A DNA stretch of 64,000 nt from Trochalopteron elliotii (GCA_024734555.1 JANPWX010000360.1:1422774-1486773); one strand, 5' to 3'. Counted from the stretch's first letter, positions 27,464 through 39,200 are shown. Translations and numbers: made by a program. The notes: a model not told the origin generated them from the sequence alone.

Positions 27464-27490
27464 TTGTTGTTATTATTGTTGTTATTGTTA
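27464..27490 (+). repeat. TTG/TTA trinucleotide microsatellite
   Basis: Nine in-register trinucleotides, TTG or TTA, on the plus strand. On the minus strand this gives a run of asparagine codons in a chance ORF. Confidence 0.8.
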
Positions 27491-29278
27491 ATTTTGCAGT
27501 GAGCTTTGCAAGACCCAATAAGAATCATGGCCGTGGCAGGCTTTATGTTACAAAGAAACAAAGCCACTTGCCCTAGAATTCTTAGGGTACATTGACATCT
27601 TGTGGACAAAACCAGTATAACACATGGACTCCTACTGGCAGGATACTTTATGGCTACTTACACACTGTATTTGAGAGCATATATAAGCTCAAGCTACCTA
27701 TCTTGATGTTGAGAAGACTGAGTAGTATGCGCTTCTTCTGAAGGAAAACTTTTGTGTGTTTATCTGGTTTGTTTGGGTACTTTTGCATGCGGCAATGATT
27801 TCTGTGCTACGCTGCTACTGGTACCTGAGGTAGTGTGGGTAAACTAAGTTGGACACTATTATACAAGATGGTTCCAGAAGCAGCGGCAATATGTAGGTGC
27901 AATATATAGTATAAAGTGTGCAGGAACTCAAGAAAATGCAGTTGTGGCATCTTCATGATGAAACAACCAGATAAGGCAAAATTTAACCCCTGTAGAAGGG
28001 CAGGTTACTATTGTTCTTTACAAATAAGTCATTTAAGTTACAGAAATTAGTTTTTTTCTCCATCATTATTATTTCTTTCCTCTGATGCATCCATTCCTTC
28101 CCCCTCTGTGAAGGATATCTCCAGGAAGTAAAAGGGAACAGTGCAAAGCAGATTCCAGTGGCTCCACACTGGTTGCATTTGCAGGTGTTCACTTTAAAGA
28201 ATCATTTTTCAATGGCTTTTTTGCACCAGAATGACTTATCTGATCTCACAATTAGCAAGGCAGACTTGAGTAACTATAAGGAGATAGTAGAGCTTCTGAA
28301 TCTGTCATGACAGGTCCTAGAGTAAGAATTTTTAAAACTTTTATTTTTTCCAGATGATTGGTTGACAAGATATGGCCTGGGAAAGACTGTTACACAGGGA
28401 TGGCTCTTTATTTTCATTTCTCATTGCATCTTTAGATTAGAGATACTTAAAACTAAGTGTAGTGTTTTCTTAATAAAACCTGTCCATAGGATTAATTGTC
28501 AGACTTGTGATAAAAAGTTGGGAAAAGCAGATTGCAGCCTCACCAGGGAATGATTGTAAGAACAATTTTATCATAAGATGTACTGAACTGTTTGTATGAA
28601 AACCAAGAGGAAAACATAGATCTTTCATACTGCTTTCATTGACCAAAAAAAATATCACAAAGCATTTTGATCCACAGCATTTCTATCAGGGTTGTTACTG
28701 AGACCACTGTTGTATTACAGATGTCAAGACTAAACATGGAGATATCATGATTTGCCTAGAATCATTCAGAATATTAGTGTCAAAGAGAAATAGTACCCAC
28801 ACCACCCCATGGCTTCTAAGTGCTCTTTTACATTTGTTGATGCCCTTTCAATGCCATGTCGTGTACTTGAAACATAAATTCCTTCTTTTGGCCCCCACAT
28901 GACACTTTGCAACCATCGCAACTGTGCTTTACATATTTGCAATGTATCTCTGACTGTTCATCAGTTCTCATAGGCCAAGCACAAATAACCATCAGGTCTA
29001 TGATTCTGAGTAGAAGACTGGTGTTGTAGCTGGGGAACATGATAAACGCCATTTGCTAGCATCTTAATCAAGTTATTTGTCTCATAAAACCTGAAAGTCC
29101 AGAGCCACATTTGTCCAGGAGCTTAGCATCCTTATAATCTCCCCTCTGTCCTGTGATCAGGTGCTGTCACACTGTACAGTGAAGATGCCATCATCACAAC
29201 AAAAATGTGTTGTGTTCTGAAGTGTTCATATTTTTGTGAACTTTACATGAGTTTTGCTGACTAACCATTTTTGGTGCT

Positions 29279-29284
29279 GTTTAT
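29279..29284. repeat. target-site duplication, left (GTTTAT)
   Basis: GTTTAT directly before the TG end of the LTR. It is repeated exactly at 29798-29803. Six base pairs is the duplication length of ERVK-type (class II) retroviruses. Confidence 0.85.
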
Positions 29285-29797
29285 TGCAGGTGGTTTCTCC
29301 TTGGGGGCTGCTTTACCGGCCAAGCAGTAAACCCCAGACCAACTGAGGCAGTTTGTGTGGGTTCCTCAGATCAGCTGGCTCAGCGTGGATAAGGCTGGAA
29401 ATGAAGAGCGGGCTTCTGCCATGGGTTTGGAAGGTGTTTATTTGTTTATTCGGTGCAGCTCCACGTGCAAAAAGCATGACCTGGCCTGTCCTTCTCCTTT
29501 TTGTACCCCAGGACACGGCCTGAGGCAGCTGGAGAATTCGGGCCAATGGATGGGAAGGGGTTGGGTGTTCCAGAGGAGGACACTTAGCAGGACAATTGAA
29601 GAGGGCAGGTGCCTGAGCACCTGGTCGAATGGGAGATGATTTCCCCTCAAGTTACCAGGGTGATTGACAATGGGCTCCCCTCTGGGAGATACCATGGGGG
29701 TTTGGGAATGGGTGAAGGGACTTTGGAAGGAACATATCAGCACAAAATAAATAAAATACATATAAAACTTTGAAAGCATCAATCATGCATTGCAACA
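29285..29797 (-). mobile_element. ERVK-type solo LTR
   Basis: A 513-bp element on the minus strand. It begins TGTTGCAATG (plus-strand right end, 29797) and ends ACCACCTGCA (29285), so it has TG...CA ends, and it is flanked by identical 6-bp duplications GTTTAT. On the minus strand it carries a TATA-like GGTACAAAAAG (complement of 29497-29507) and then two AATAAA signals (complements of 29445-29450 and 29437-29442), the expected order U3-R-U5. The U5 part (GCTGATCTGAGGAACCCACA and onward) matches the LTR at 31774-32189. No gag, pol or env lies next to it, so the provirus was reduced to one LTR, most likely by recombination between its two LTRs. ERVK class is inferred from the 6-bp duplication. 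No subfamily name is assigned. Confidence 0.9.
29497..29507 (-). promoter_or_regulatory. TATA-like box of the LTR
   Basis: The minus strand reads GGTACAAAAAG about 50 bp upstream of the LTR polyadenylation signals, where a retroviral U3 promoter TATA element is expected. TACAAAA is a weak TATA variant. Confidence 0.5.
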
Positions 29798-29803
29798 GTT
29801 TAT
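29798..29803. repeat. target-site duplication, right (GTTTAT)
   Basis: Exact copy of 29279-29284, flanking the minus-strand LTR. Confidence 0.85.
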
Positions 29804-31767
29804 CATTGAGTTCAATTTTCATTAAGTACTAAGTTCAATCAGACACTAAAATCAAAGGAAAGCTTGAGAGCACAGTTAAGTGTGGAAGGGAAGTTTCAAA
29901 GGTTTGCTCGGCCATGTAAGTTACATAGTGTTCCTGCAAAGTGAAATTTCAGGATTTCCAACTCTGTAGTAGAAAACCTGGGGAAAAAAGGAAGTTAACC
30001 CCCAAATAAACTAGCTTCTAAGCGTTCAAAATAGAAATAATTTTTCTTGGTCACTGCTACTTACCATTGTATTTTCTGTATGACTAAAACTGAAATATTT
30101 GCTAAAAGAGGCTGAAGTTAATATTATACCAAAAAGGCTGAATTAGACTCTATTAGAATATGATTTATTACAAAGTTACTACACTTATTATTAACATTAT
30201 TAAGGCTAATAATCTAGGTGTAATACTAAACTGATAAATTACTTTTAGGATCTGAAATTATATCATTTAAGGGTGCTAGAGCATACCACATAGCAAAGCA
30301 TGCCACTGAAGTGGTTTCTGTTGTGGGGAATGAACGTGTTTTTAAGATATTATAGTAACTAGCAACTATCTGAGTAATTCCCACCAAAAATCAGCCCACT
30401 ATAATTCTGAGTTTACTCTTGGAACATGTCACTACCTCAGTCACCCACATATTTTTGATTTTTATATTTGTTTGTAAATGTTTTTTAAGTGTTTTTTTCA
30501 TTTTGGATTTGAAGTTTTTGGTAGGAGAATTGTGAAACACCTCTAATGTTAATCTGCAAATGCATGGGGAGAGTAAAATCAGTTATTTAAAGCATTTTTT
30601 AAAATGTGAACAAACTAACTTGAAGCATTTTTTATTGTATTTTGCATCTTTCAATGCCCATTTTTTTTTATTTTTAATCTTTCGGTGGAAAAGCTAAGAG
30701 CTGGCAATATTAGGATTTTCCATGGTGTACAGAAGCTGTCCTGGGATTACAGCAAATGTAGAACAAATCCTTTGGGATAAGGATGGTACAACAGGACAGT
30801 TGATCACTTTAAAAACACTGCCTTGATGTTCATATCTTGTGGGGCTGGGTACATGCTCTGCATGACAGTGATGTTCTCCAAAGCTGTTGATGTTTGGTAA
30901 GTAGTTTAACTTTCTAAAGAAATGAGGCCAATGTTACAACACACTGCACCCTTCTGCAAGGTTTTCTTCTTCCAGCAACTTTATAAAGGCATAATGACAC
31001 AAGGTCATGCATCTGAATAGAGCAGTAGTGGAAAGAGACCTAAACCAGTGCATCTGCTGAGGGAAAGGCAGGCAAACCCCAGCCCATTGTAGAGAGTATC
31101 AACAGCTAAACAATGCACACTTACATGGAGCTTTGAAACAACATTAATAGGTGTGGCCAGTAGAATCCCTCAGAAGGAGCTCAGTAGGGTAAGAGACGAA
31201 AAAATACCATGGGAAGTGGAAGGAGCTGAGAAGGGGGCAGGTTGCATATCAGTGGTACAGACTGTGAAGGAAGTAAGGCTTCTTTTATTTACCTGATTGA
31301 ATAACTGACTGATTTTGCTTCCAGTCCATATAAATTATGTAATGTTTTGTGGCCTGTGCTACTGCTGAGATCAGAGATGATCAGAGGTGATGGTGGCTTT
31401 CCCTGCTGCTAAAAGGTCATGAATTGTGGCTGTTTGGTCTTTTGGAGTTGCATAGAAGAAAGCAAAACATGATTTTTGATTGGACTAGTCTTTGCTAATA
31501 CTTCTGTAATAATGAAAGATGTTATGTCAGAACAAGTGTTTTGGGGTAATTTGTTTTTTGCTTTCCTAGAAGGCCTCACCAGTGTACCTCAGTGACAGTG
31601 TTCTTTGCAAAGGAAAGGCAATGCTAACACCATGATGTTAGCCTTACTAGAACTGACAGGCATGCCAGTTAGCACCATATGGGATTTTGTGAGGAAGGCA
31701 GCTGTTATCACTGGGAAGTGTATTGAGATTACTAAACTCTCCTCCAAACAACCATCAGTGAGTAAAG
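29804..31767. other. gene-free DNA between two LTRs
   Basis: About 2 kb of AT-rich DNA without retroviral gag, pol or env resemblance. The LTRs on either side are in opposite orientation and each has its own target duplication, so this is host DNA and not a proviral interior. Confidence 0.7.
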
Positions 31768-31773
31768 ACTATT
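31768..31773. repeat. target-site duplication, left (ACTATT)
   Basis: ACTATT directly before the LTR start TGTAGAG, repeated exactly at 32190-32195. Confidence 0.88.
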
Positions 31774-32189
31774 TGTAGAGAGGCGAGTTTCAGGTTTTGA
31801 ATTTGTATTTGTATTTGTATTTGTCTGTACTTGGTATGTCCCTTTCACCCCCCTACCCCGATGAGCCCTGTGGTTCCTCCTGATGTAACCCCTCCCCCTT
31901 CCATTCCCCATTGGGTCAGTGTTTCCCCGCCCAGGGCTGCCCTGGGAAAAAGGACACCTGAGGCCCAGTCGCTCGCTCTCTCTGCTTCTTCCATGATGGG
32001 GCAGGGGCTCTGGCAAAGCCCCCTCCACGTGGCTGCACTGAATAAGCATCTTCCTAACCCAAGAGAGCACACTTCCTTCTTCCAAGCCTGAACCCGCGCA
32101 CAGCTGAGCTGAGGACCCACATGAACTGTTTCTGTGGTCTGGGGGAACTGCTAGCCGGCATTAGCACCCCCACGAAAGAAACAGCAACA
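31774..32189 (+). mobile_element. ERVK-type solo LTR
   Basis: A 416-bp element with TGTAGAGAGG at its start and CAGCAACA at its end, flanked by perfect 6-bp duplications ACTATT. Near the 5' end is a short TTTGTA hexanucleotide run (about 31802-31825). The polyadenylation hexamer position reads AATAAG at 32041-32046. The U5 (GCTGAGCTGAGGACCCACAT onward) aligns with that of the minus-strand LTR at 29285-29797, and the 5' ends share a GTATTT-rich stretch followed by a CCCTTTCACCC-like motif. It is about 100 bp shorter, and the region that carries the TATA-like box in the other copy has no obvious equivalent. It is a solo LTR with no internal viral sequence beside it. The 103-117 codon frames overlapping it are chance frames in GC-rich DNA. 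Confidence 0.92.
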
Positions 32190-32195
32190 ACTATT
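32190..32195. repeat. target-site duplication, right (ACTATT)
   Basis: Exact copy of 31768-31773, immediately after the LTR terminal CA. Confidence 0.88.
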
Positions 32196-32702
32196 GGCAG
32201 TCAAATTTGCATGGACATCTGGGTTTTTATTGGATACAGCAAGACAGGCATAATGATAAGGAATAATTCATCCTTAATTTCTTACTTTCAAATGTCCAGC
32301 CTTTTGTCCTACAACCAATCACACTAATTATTAAAAAAGAAGTGGCATTTAAAGTAAAACTTCCCAGAATTATTATCTTCTAGGCAATTTTAGGCCCTCT
32401 TTATGACTGCAAGTCTGTATGTGTCTAGTCTGTACCAAATGTAAATAGATTCTCAAGCTGCAAATTTGAGCTAATATATTCTGGTTTCAAATGAGAAACT
32501 TACTGACATTGAATGAGAATACTCATTGTCTAAGAGTTAAGAATCAGATCAGCCTTTTTACCTTATAGAAAGTTTGTGTCATGAATAGCTGAATGTAGTT
32601 CCTCTGTCTACTACCTTGATGTGTGTCTGAAAAGAAGGGAATCCCGAAATGCTTAATCAGCCCTCCATCAAGTAAATAAGAATACAATCCTACATCAGAG
32701 AT
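32196..32702. other. gene-free spacer
   Basis: Host DNA between the solo LTR and the next CR1. Nothing recognisable. Confidence 0.6.
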
Positions 32703-33817
32703 TAAAGAAAGATCCAGGAAGTCATATGCCTATGAGTCTTACTTCAGTCCTTGGGAAAGTTATGGAACAGTTGAAGCATGTGATTAGAAAAAAACAGAAT
32801 GGGTTCACCAAGGGCAAATCCTGCTTGCTAAACCTGATTGCCTTCTGCAACAGAGTAACCTGCTTAGCTGATGTGTGGCAAGCAGTGGACACTGTCTACC
32901 TGGATTTCTCCAAGGCTTTTGGCATGGCCGCCCACAGCTTCCTTCCAGAGAAACTGATGTGTTATGGTTCTGGACAAGTGGTCGGTGTGGTGGGTGGGGA
33001 ATTGACTGACAGAGCCACCCTGCAGGAAGACCTGGGTAGGCTGAAAGAGTGGGCTAGCAAGAGCCTTAAGAACTTTTATAAAGACAAATATAAGATCTTG
33101 CACATGGAAAAACATAATACAGGAGTTTAGCACAGTCTGGGATCTACTGGGCTAGGGAGCAGCTCTGTGGGAAGGGACCTGGAGGTCCTAGTGGGCTGCA
33201 AGCTCACTGTGAGTGAACAGTGTGCTTCTGCAGCAAAGAAAGGCAACTGGATGCTGGCTTGCACCAATAAGGGCATCACCTGCTGAGATAAAGAAGCTGC
33301 TATCCCACTCCCCTCTACACCTGAAATGTTGCATGCACCTTTGGTCCCCATTATGCAAAACTGCTGTGGACAGGCTGGAGAGGGTTCAGAGAAGGGCCAC
33401 AAAGATGATGCAAGGGCTGGGAAGCCTGCCATATGAGGAATGGCTGAGAGAACTGTGTTCAGCCTTGAGAAAAGAAGCCTTAGGGGACACCTCATCACTG
33501 TGTTCCAGTATTATAAGGGTGACTACACAGAAGATGGAGACTCTTTCATACAAGGAGTGACACAGAAAAGACAAGGGGTAATGGATACAAGTTACTCCTG
33601 GGGAGATTCTGATGGACCCAAGAAAAAAACTTTTCACAATGAGAACAAAAAGCCATTGGAATAATCTCCCAAGAGAAGGGGTGGAATCCCCAACATTTTA
33701 AGACTTGGCTAGGCAAGGCATTTGGCCATCTTGTCTAGACAGCTCTTTTACCAAGAGAGGTTGGAATAGATGATTCTTGAGGTCCCTTCCAATGTGCTAT
33801 TCTGTGATTCTGTGATT
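32703..33817 (+). mobile_element. CR1 LINE, 5'-truncated, with internal deletion
   Basis: A 1.1-kb CR1 3' portion. It starts in the RT domain near the DPG-type motif (agatccaggaa). GFTKGKSCLLNLIAF and motif A YLDFSKAFG (from 32897) are clear, and the catalytic aspartate (32903-32905) is kept. Shortly after, at about 32975, the reading jumps to the LQEDLGRLKEW region (about 33020). The part of RT that should hold the FADD catalytic box is therefore missing, an internal deletion of a few hundred bases compared with the 19.57-kb copy. Later parts are recognisable in other frames: the V.CKLTVSEQCA region near 33200, VQRRATKMMQGLG near 33390 and LRKE.L.G near 33470. It ends with two ATTCTGTG octamers at 33799-33814, the CR1 terminus. 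It is not capable of moving. Confidence 0.93.
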
Positions 33818-35527
33818 ATGTTTTGCATTTCTGGAGGTTAAGGTCAGGTATGTCCATAGTCTCCCTAAATTTCTGCTCTAGCCTCCAGTCTCTGGAAGGA
33901 AAATTAGTCTGTTGCTATGTAAAAATGCAAAGCAGTTTAGAATCAAAGTTTATTCCTGGCATTAACACAAACTCCATACTTAACCCATATCTATTAAATC
34001 AGGTATTTATTTCTTTGTGCCTCAACTTCCCTGCCTATGGAAATAAAGCTATTATCTCCTTACCAATTCTCAAAGTACCTGCTGAACTAATTTACATCTA
34101 AAGTGTTTTGAGCTCCTATGACAAAAATCATTACAGAAATATGAAACGTTCTTGTTATTTTTCCAGGGGAATAAAAGTATCCAGTCGCTCAGCCAATTTG
34201 CAAGATGCTTCAGATGCTTTTCACTATGGATATCTCTGTTTTCCAGGCTTCAGAAGGGTATGTCCAACACCTGATAGGTTTGGTTTCCCTTCTCTAAAAT
34301 GAATGATAGCTGTGTTTTGAAACAGAGATAAGGGGAAAGGGAACAGTGAAGGATAATGGCAGCAGTTTGGGCTGTCTCTTTTGGCATGGCCTCAATCCTC
34401 TTATCTCACCTAATGGCAGAGTGAGTGCCAATGTTTATTTGGCCATTCTCATTCACCAGCTGCTCCTCTACCATGGTGTTTTTCTTTCCAGATGGCAGCA
34501 GGATGTTCCACGATAAAACTGACACAAGAAACAATGCAAAATTTGTCTAAAAGAGGTTCAGCAAGGATGAGAAAAACAGCTGATATCTTTCAGAGCTAGC
34601 CAAGTTGCCTGACCTTGATGCCAGAGCAATTAAGGTTTAATTTGAACAGGGGGTAAGAAAAGAAAGGCCACCACTAGATTTATCAGGTATGATTTGGGAA
34701 GAAGAAAAAAGTATTACAACTCCTCTCCACTTTTTGGCTATGTGACAAAATCAATTGCTGCAATCTGAAAAAGCTCCCAGAAGTCCCATATATTAGCAGA
34801 ACTTGTAAACTATTACATGCTGCCTAATTAATGCCCTTCTAGATACATATATTGTGATCGCATTCAAATGAACATTGTGATGATATACACAGCTGTATTT
34901 TCCTGAGTTTAATATTTCATTTGTCAATATTTAGAAGTATTAAATAGAGATATAATATTTAAATACATAATAATTTTTAAAGCATAAATATTATCTCCAA
35001 ACTTTTATTTAAATTATTGCAGAAAAGATGTAATTAAATTGTTTTATTACTCTAATCTCCCTGAAAGCAAGATATTTTTCCTTACAGATAGCACATATAT
35101 GTATACAATGTTTTTTGTTCTGCCTTAAGATTTAATTATTTTAAGATTTAATAAGTTTAGAATGGCACTTTTTAAATGATCCTTTACAATACCCCAAAAT
35201 ATTACTTTATTTAAATGATTTATTTAAAACCCTTTCAAAAATCTCCATTTTCCATCTTGTAGTGGCAATTACAAATTACAAGATTTTAATTTCTCGTGGA
35301 TTTCTAGTTTTCTTGTATCCTATGTTCTGATCTTAAAGTCAAGGAAATCATGTAAAATTCAGAATACCTATAGATATACTTGAGAGTATCCATCTGTAAA
35401 CCTAGGATTTTTGATTACAGTTTCTGCAGATGAGAAATCTTCTTCAGGCCAGATGCTAAGCTGCTTCACTCATGCTGTTTCCTGCAGTAGCTGGCACTTG
35501 GGATACACGGTTCCCATCTCAGTAGTT
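33818..35527. other. gene-free DNA
   Basis: No gene or transposon recognised. It is very AT-rich from about 34800 to 35260. Confidence 0.55.
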
Positions 35528-35670
35528 AGAATCATAAACTCATAGAATATCCTGAGTTGGAAGGGACCCACAAGGATCATCCAAGTCCAACTTCTGGCCC
35601 TGCAAAGGGGACTTCAGGAATCACACCATGCGCCTGAGACCCCTGTCCAAACATTTCTTGAACACTTGCA
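35528..35670 (-). mobile_element. CR1 LINE 3' tail fragment
   Basis: The plus strand reads the complement of a CR1 3' end (catagaatatcctgagttgg, aagggacccacaaggatcat, caagtccaacttctggccc), so the element lies on the minus strand with its 3' terminus at 35528. Similarity fades at about 35670, just before the LTR that begins at 35684. It is strongly 5'-truncated and non-coding. This tail type is widespread in songbird genomes. Confidence 0.88.
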
Positions 35671-35678
35671 TTGAGGTT

Positions 35679-35683
35679 CTCAT
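35679..35683. repeat. possible target-site duplication, left (CTCAT)
   Basis: CTCAT precedes the TG of the candidate LTR and recurs at 36292-36296 after its CA. Five bases can match by chance when ends are searched for. Confidence 0.5.
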
Positions 35684-36291
35684 TGGCTCTGGCTGCTGGT
35701 AGCAGAGGTGAGAGGCACCTGCACCCTGCTCTGACTCCAGTTGCTCTCACCAAATCCACTCTAAGGTCTGTTTCACCAGTAACTGCCACTTAGCCCTTAC
35801 AGCACCCATGCACTCACAGGGCACAGAGTCCTACTATAGACAGAGATAGTTCAAAAAGTATTTAATAGTTGTTAAAGGACAGACTAACAGAGCAACAACA
35901 ATTTTCATGTGGGAGTCCCCTTTTATACCCCTTTTGGTCTACTTCACCCTTTGATTTTCCCTGGACCTCTTCCCTTAAACTTTCTTGAATGAATTTACAT
36001 AGTCTCAGAAAACCCTCTCAAATATCCCAAATCCTCATGGTCATCTTGTTTCCTCCTCCTCCTGAGCTGCAAATTACAGGTTGTCTCTCTCTAATGTGAT
36101 ACCTGGTAGAGGCTTATCAGCCCATTAATTAGTGACTGGACAATTTCTGTCTTTGTACTGCCTTGTTATATACTTGTCTACTACATCTGTGTCTCTTTGA
36201 GTCCTTTGCATTGAAAAGTACATTGAATAATATTACTGAAGCAGATGATCTCACCTAAACCCCAGTCATTCTCATAACTTAAACACTCTCA
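35684..36291 (-). mobile_element. solo LTR of an endogenous retrovirus (probable)
   Basis: On the minus strand this 608-bp stretch begins TGAGAGTGTTTAAG and ends CCAGAGCCA. It contains a strong TATA box, GGTATAAAAG (complement of 35920-35929), and about 55 bp downstream an ATTAAA polyadenylation signal (complement of 35861-35866). This spacing and order are those of an LTR. The ends TG...CA and 5-bp flanking CTCAT copies suggest an ERVL-like or ERV1-like element, but the boundaries were found by searching for matching flanks and are less secure than for the other LTRs. No viral genes lie next to it. It is not evidently related to the other LTRs of the window. It sits next to the CR1 fragment ending near 35670. 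Confidence 0.62.
35920..35929 (-). promoter_or_regulatory. TATA box of the LTR
   Basis: The minus strand reads GGTATAAAAG, flanked by GGGG on both sides, a textbook polymerase II TATA element. Polyadenylation signal ATTAAA follows at the complement of 35861-35866. Confidence 0.6.
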
Positions 36292-36296
36292 CTCAT
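36292..36296. repeat. possible target-site duplication, right (CTCAT)
   Basis: Copy of 35679-35683 on the other side of the candidate LTR. Confidence 0.5.
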
Positions 36297-39200
36297 TTTT
36301 TATATGTCATAGTCCAAACCCCTCAAGTTTATACTGTTAACCTCTTCTGCTTTACCTACAAATCTGAGGTATGCTGAGGAGGACTGCAGGAGTAGCAAGC
36401 CTCCAGAAAACCAAGTCCATGCTCTGCCAATCACTCCATGGGTGACAGCAGTGGAATGGTTCATTGTTTTGGTTTCTGCTCGTTTCAGGTTGAAGTTTAG
36501 TGGCTACAGACAGTGTAGCTAAATGTCACAGTGCTCATGTTGGTTCACCTGTGGTGCCTGAGCTAGGCATCTCTAAGTGACAACCCCCAATGTTTGAGTT
36601 AAAGAGTCAGTTTTTTGTTGTGGAATTGATAGCAGTTACGCTATTTGTGTAGCCTAGACTTTAGGAGAATGACAGAGAAGCTGTAACAAGTTCTCTGCTC
36701 GAAAAAGAAATGTCCATTCCCACCTGATTATCCCTGTCCTCAGATCTGCCAAGTGGGCACTCTTGTGCTAGAGCACCTATTGTTCCCCTTAGAACAAGTT
36801 ACCTAACGGAACTATCCTGGCATATGAGAGAATCCTCATACGAGTAATTTAAATGAGAGATCTGAGGGACAGGCAACATGCAATATGAGATAATAATGAA
36901 GAGAGTATCACTCTTCTACCGATTGATTGTATCAGTGTGGGTTGCAGGAAGAGTGCATTTAATGTGATGCAAAGGGAATGAGGTTACCTCAGTAGTGCAA
37001 AAGCTTTCAGCATTGTATGGCACAGAGGCAGGTATTGAATGTATCAAAGCATTAGCAAAAGTTTTTACAAAGCACTAGGGTAACAGCTCCTGGGTCTTAG
37101 TTTTTCAATTTATTGAATGTTCCCTGGGCTGGAAGGAATTAGGTGGGAAATTTTTTTCTCTCTCTTTCAGGTTTCTCCAGTCACTTTATTTGCAGCAAGT
37201 GCCAGTCAAAACACAAAAACTACCAAATGAACCTCTTTAACATTCCAAATCTGAGCTTTCATGAAGAGAAGCAGCACAGATAGATCACTGCAGAAATCAC
37301 CATCCCTGCAGTGTGGCTGCTCTAGCAGTAAAAGGTCATTCCTTTTTAAAAAATAGCATTCACTTTGCAGATATTTTCCTTACAACCTCTGTACCATTAA
37401 CTTTTAATTACAAGATTTGGCTTAGGAATCTGCAAGACCATCTTTGCAGGACCTGACTGGAACATCTGACTCAATCAGGTGTGTTTGAGCACAGCCACCC
37501 AGTTGTGTATCACTTTGATCACTAACTCCTAAGTAAAATGGTATGGATAGAAAACACTAAATATTTACAGAAATCTATGGTTCAAGTATAGAGATACTAG
37601 AGAAAATTAAGACAAAATCTGTGAAAGTACTAGATTATCACCTAAATTCTTGTATCACCTTATATAGTAAAGATCAATGCACTAATAAGGAAAAAGAATA
37701 TTCATCAGATAGATTATATATTTTTTGTTCCATTGTGTTGCTAGGCTCTTTATGTTTTAGTGACATATAAGATATCAGACCTGTGACAAAAAACCACATC
37801 TCCTTTTCACATTCTCTAGATGTACTATTTCAAGGTAATGGTGATATAAGCCAATATTAACATTTTGGACAACATTTTGCCTAGACTCTGAACTGAATAT
37901 TTTTAGCAAGATATTTTAAGCATTTAATCTTTTGTATCTTCATCAAGGGAACAAAATAAAACAATGAAGTGTGAGCAGAGGAACTGAAGAGCAGTTTCAG
38001 ACCATTTGATGTACAACAGCCTTTCCTGGATTAGTATCCTCACACAGAGGTGTTTCAACACATGATAAAGTCTACATCAATTTCCTCTCTAAAAGCAAAC
38101 TCTTCTTTGGAGGGCTGACAAAGGTCACTTATCTCGTGCTATAATTCTGTCTGTGCCATATTCATAAATGAAATGGTATTTCACTGAGTGAGTGAGCTAC
38201 ATGTACTTTTCTGGAGGAAAATAAAATATCCCAAAGCAATGAAAGAGTTAAGAAGGTCACAGGATTTGCTAAATATCATGATGTAATTCTTTGGGTCTAC
38301 TCATCTCAGAACAACTTAAAACTCTGGACAATGTTCTTTTACTTGACATTCCAAAAGGATCAGAAGAACTGTCTCTATAAACAAGATTAAGTGGTAGCTG
38401 ACTTAATGAAAACTTAGTGCTTAATCAGGAAGTCATTCTAAGTTACTGGGGATACCTAGATTCTGAATTCCTTCCAATACAAGTGAAAATCTTCTAACTA
38501 ATATTATGGCTTAGATCACATTTCAGCTTTAAAAACCCACTGTGTAAAAGCAATTTCTTACTCAATTGATCTACTCACTGGAGTGCTAAAAATACAGTTT
38601 CCCTCTCTTTTCAAACCTCTTTCAAAAGTGCTCAGGGAAGGAAAAGAATCATAGCATTGTGTCTCTTACATCATTGGATTTGTCAAGCAGGACCTGAATT
38701 TAACTGGTATAGTAAAAAACCTGCCCACTAATAGTAACCTTTCAATAACTTTTAAAGATACAAATAAAGCAAAGACCAATTTCTAGACTGACAAAAGATT
38801 TCTTTCACATCAACATTCATAAACATTGATTTTTTTTTTTAAGACGTAAAATTAGTCACTTTTCTGTTAAATTCAGATATGTAACAAAGGAGGTTCACTT
38901 CTAAACAAGATTTCCTTTTCCCTTCTGGAAGCCCTTTCCTGACTTATATTGCGTTAGCACCGTTTGTCATAAGGTGTGCTGAGGAAAAGAGTTCATATAT
39001 AGAAATAATTATTTTTAGTATTTTTATAATTTTTTGTGTTCACACATGAACGCTTACTGTAAACTCCAATATCATATTTTGAAAGTAAAATTACTGACTA
39101 TACAAGCAGAAAGTTATTATAAAGAGAGTTAAAGATCCAGAAATAGCTTTGGTAATTTATCTTAACACTACATGGGTGTTTTTCTCTTAATTTTTACATC

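Larger units (their letters stand above)
21390..29278. other. gene-free DNA
   Basis: No gene or recognisable transposon. Low-complexity pieces are an A/G-rich run at 25374-25398 and a TTG/TTA trinucleotide run at 27464-27490. Open frames up to 115 codons (for example 23211-23558, plus) show no family features and are regarded as chance ORFs. About 22540-22740 is balanced in composition and could be conserved non-coding DNA, but this cannot be tested here. Confidence 0.55.

Noticed and set aside
29285..32189. One full provirus bounded by two LTRs
   Set aside because: The LTRs face opposite directions, have different target duplications, and the 2 kb between them has no retroviral gene resemblance.
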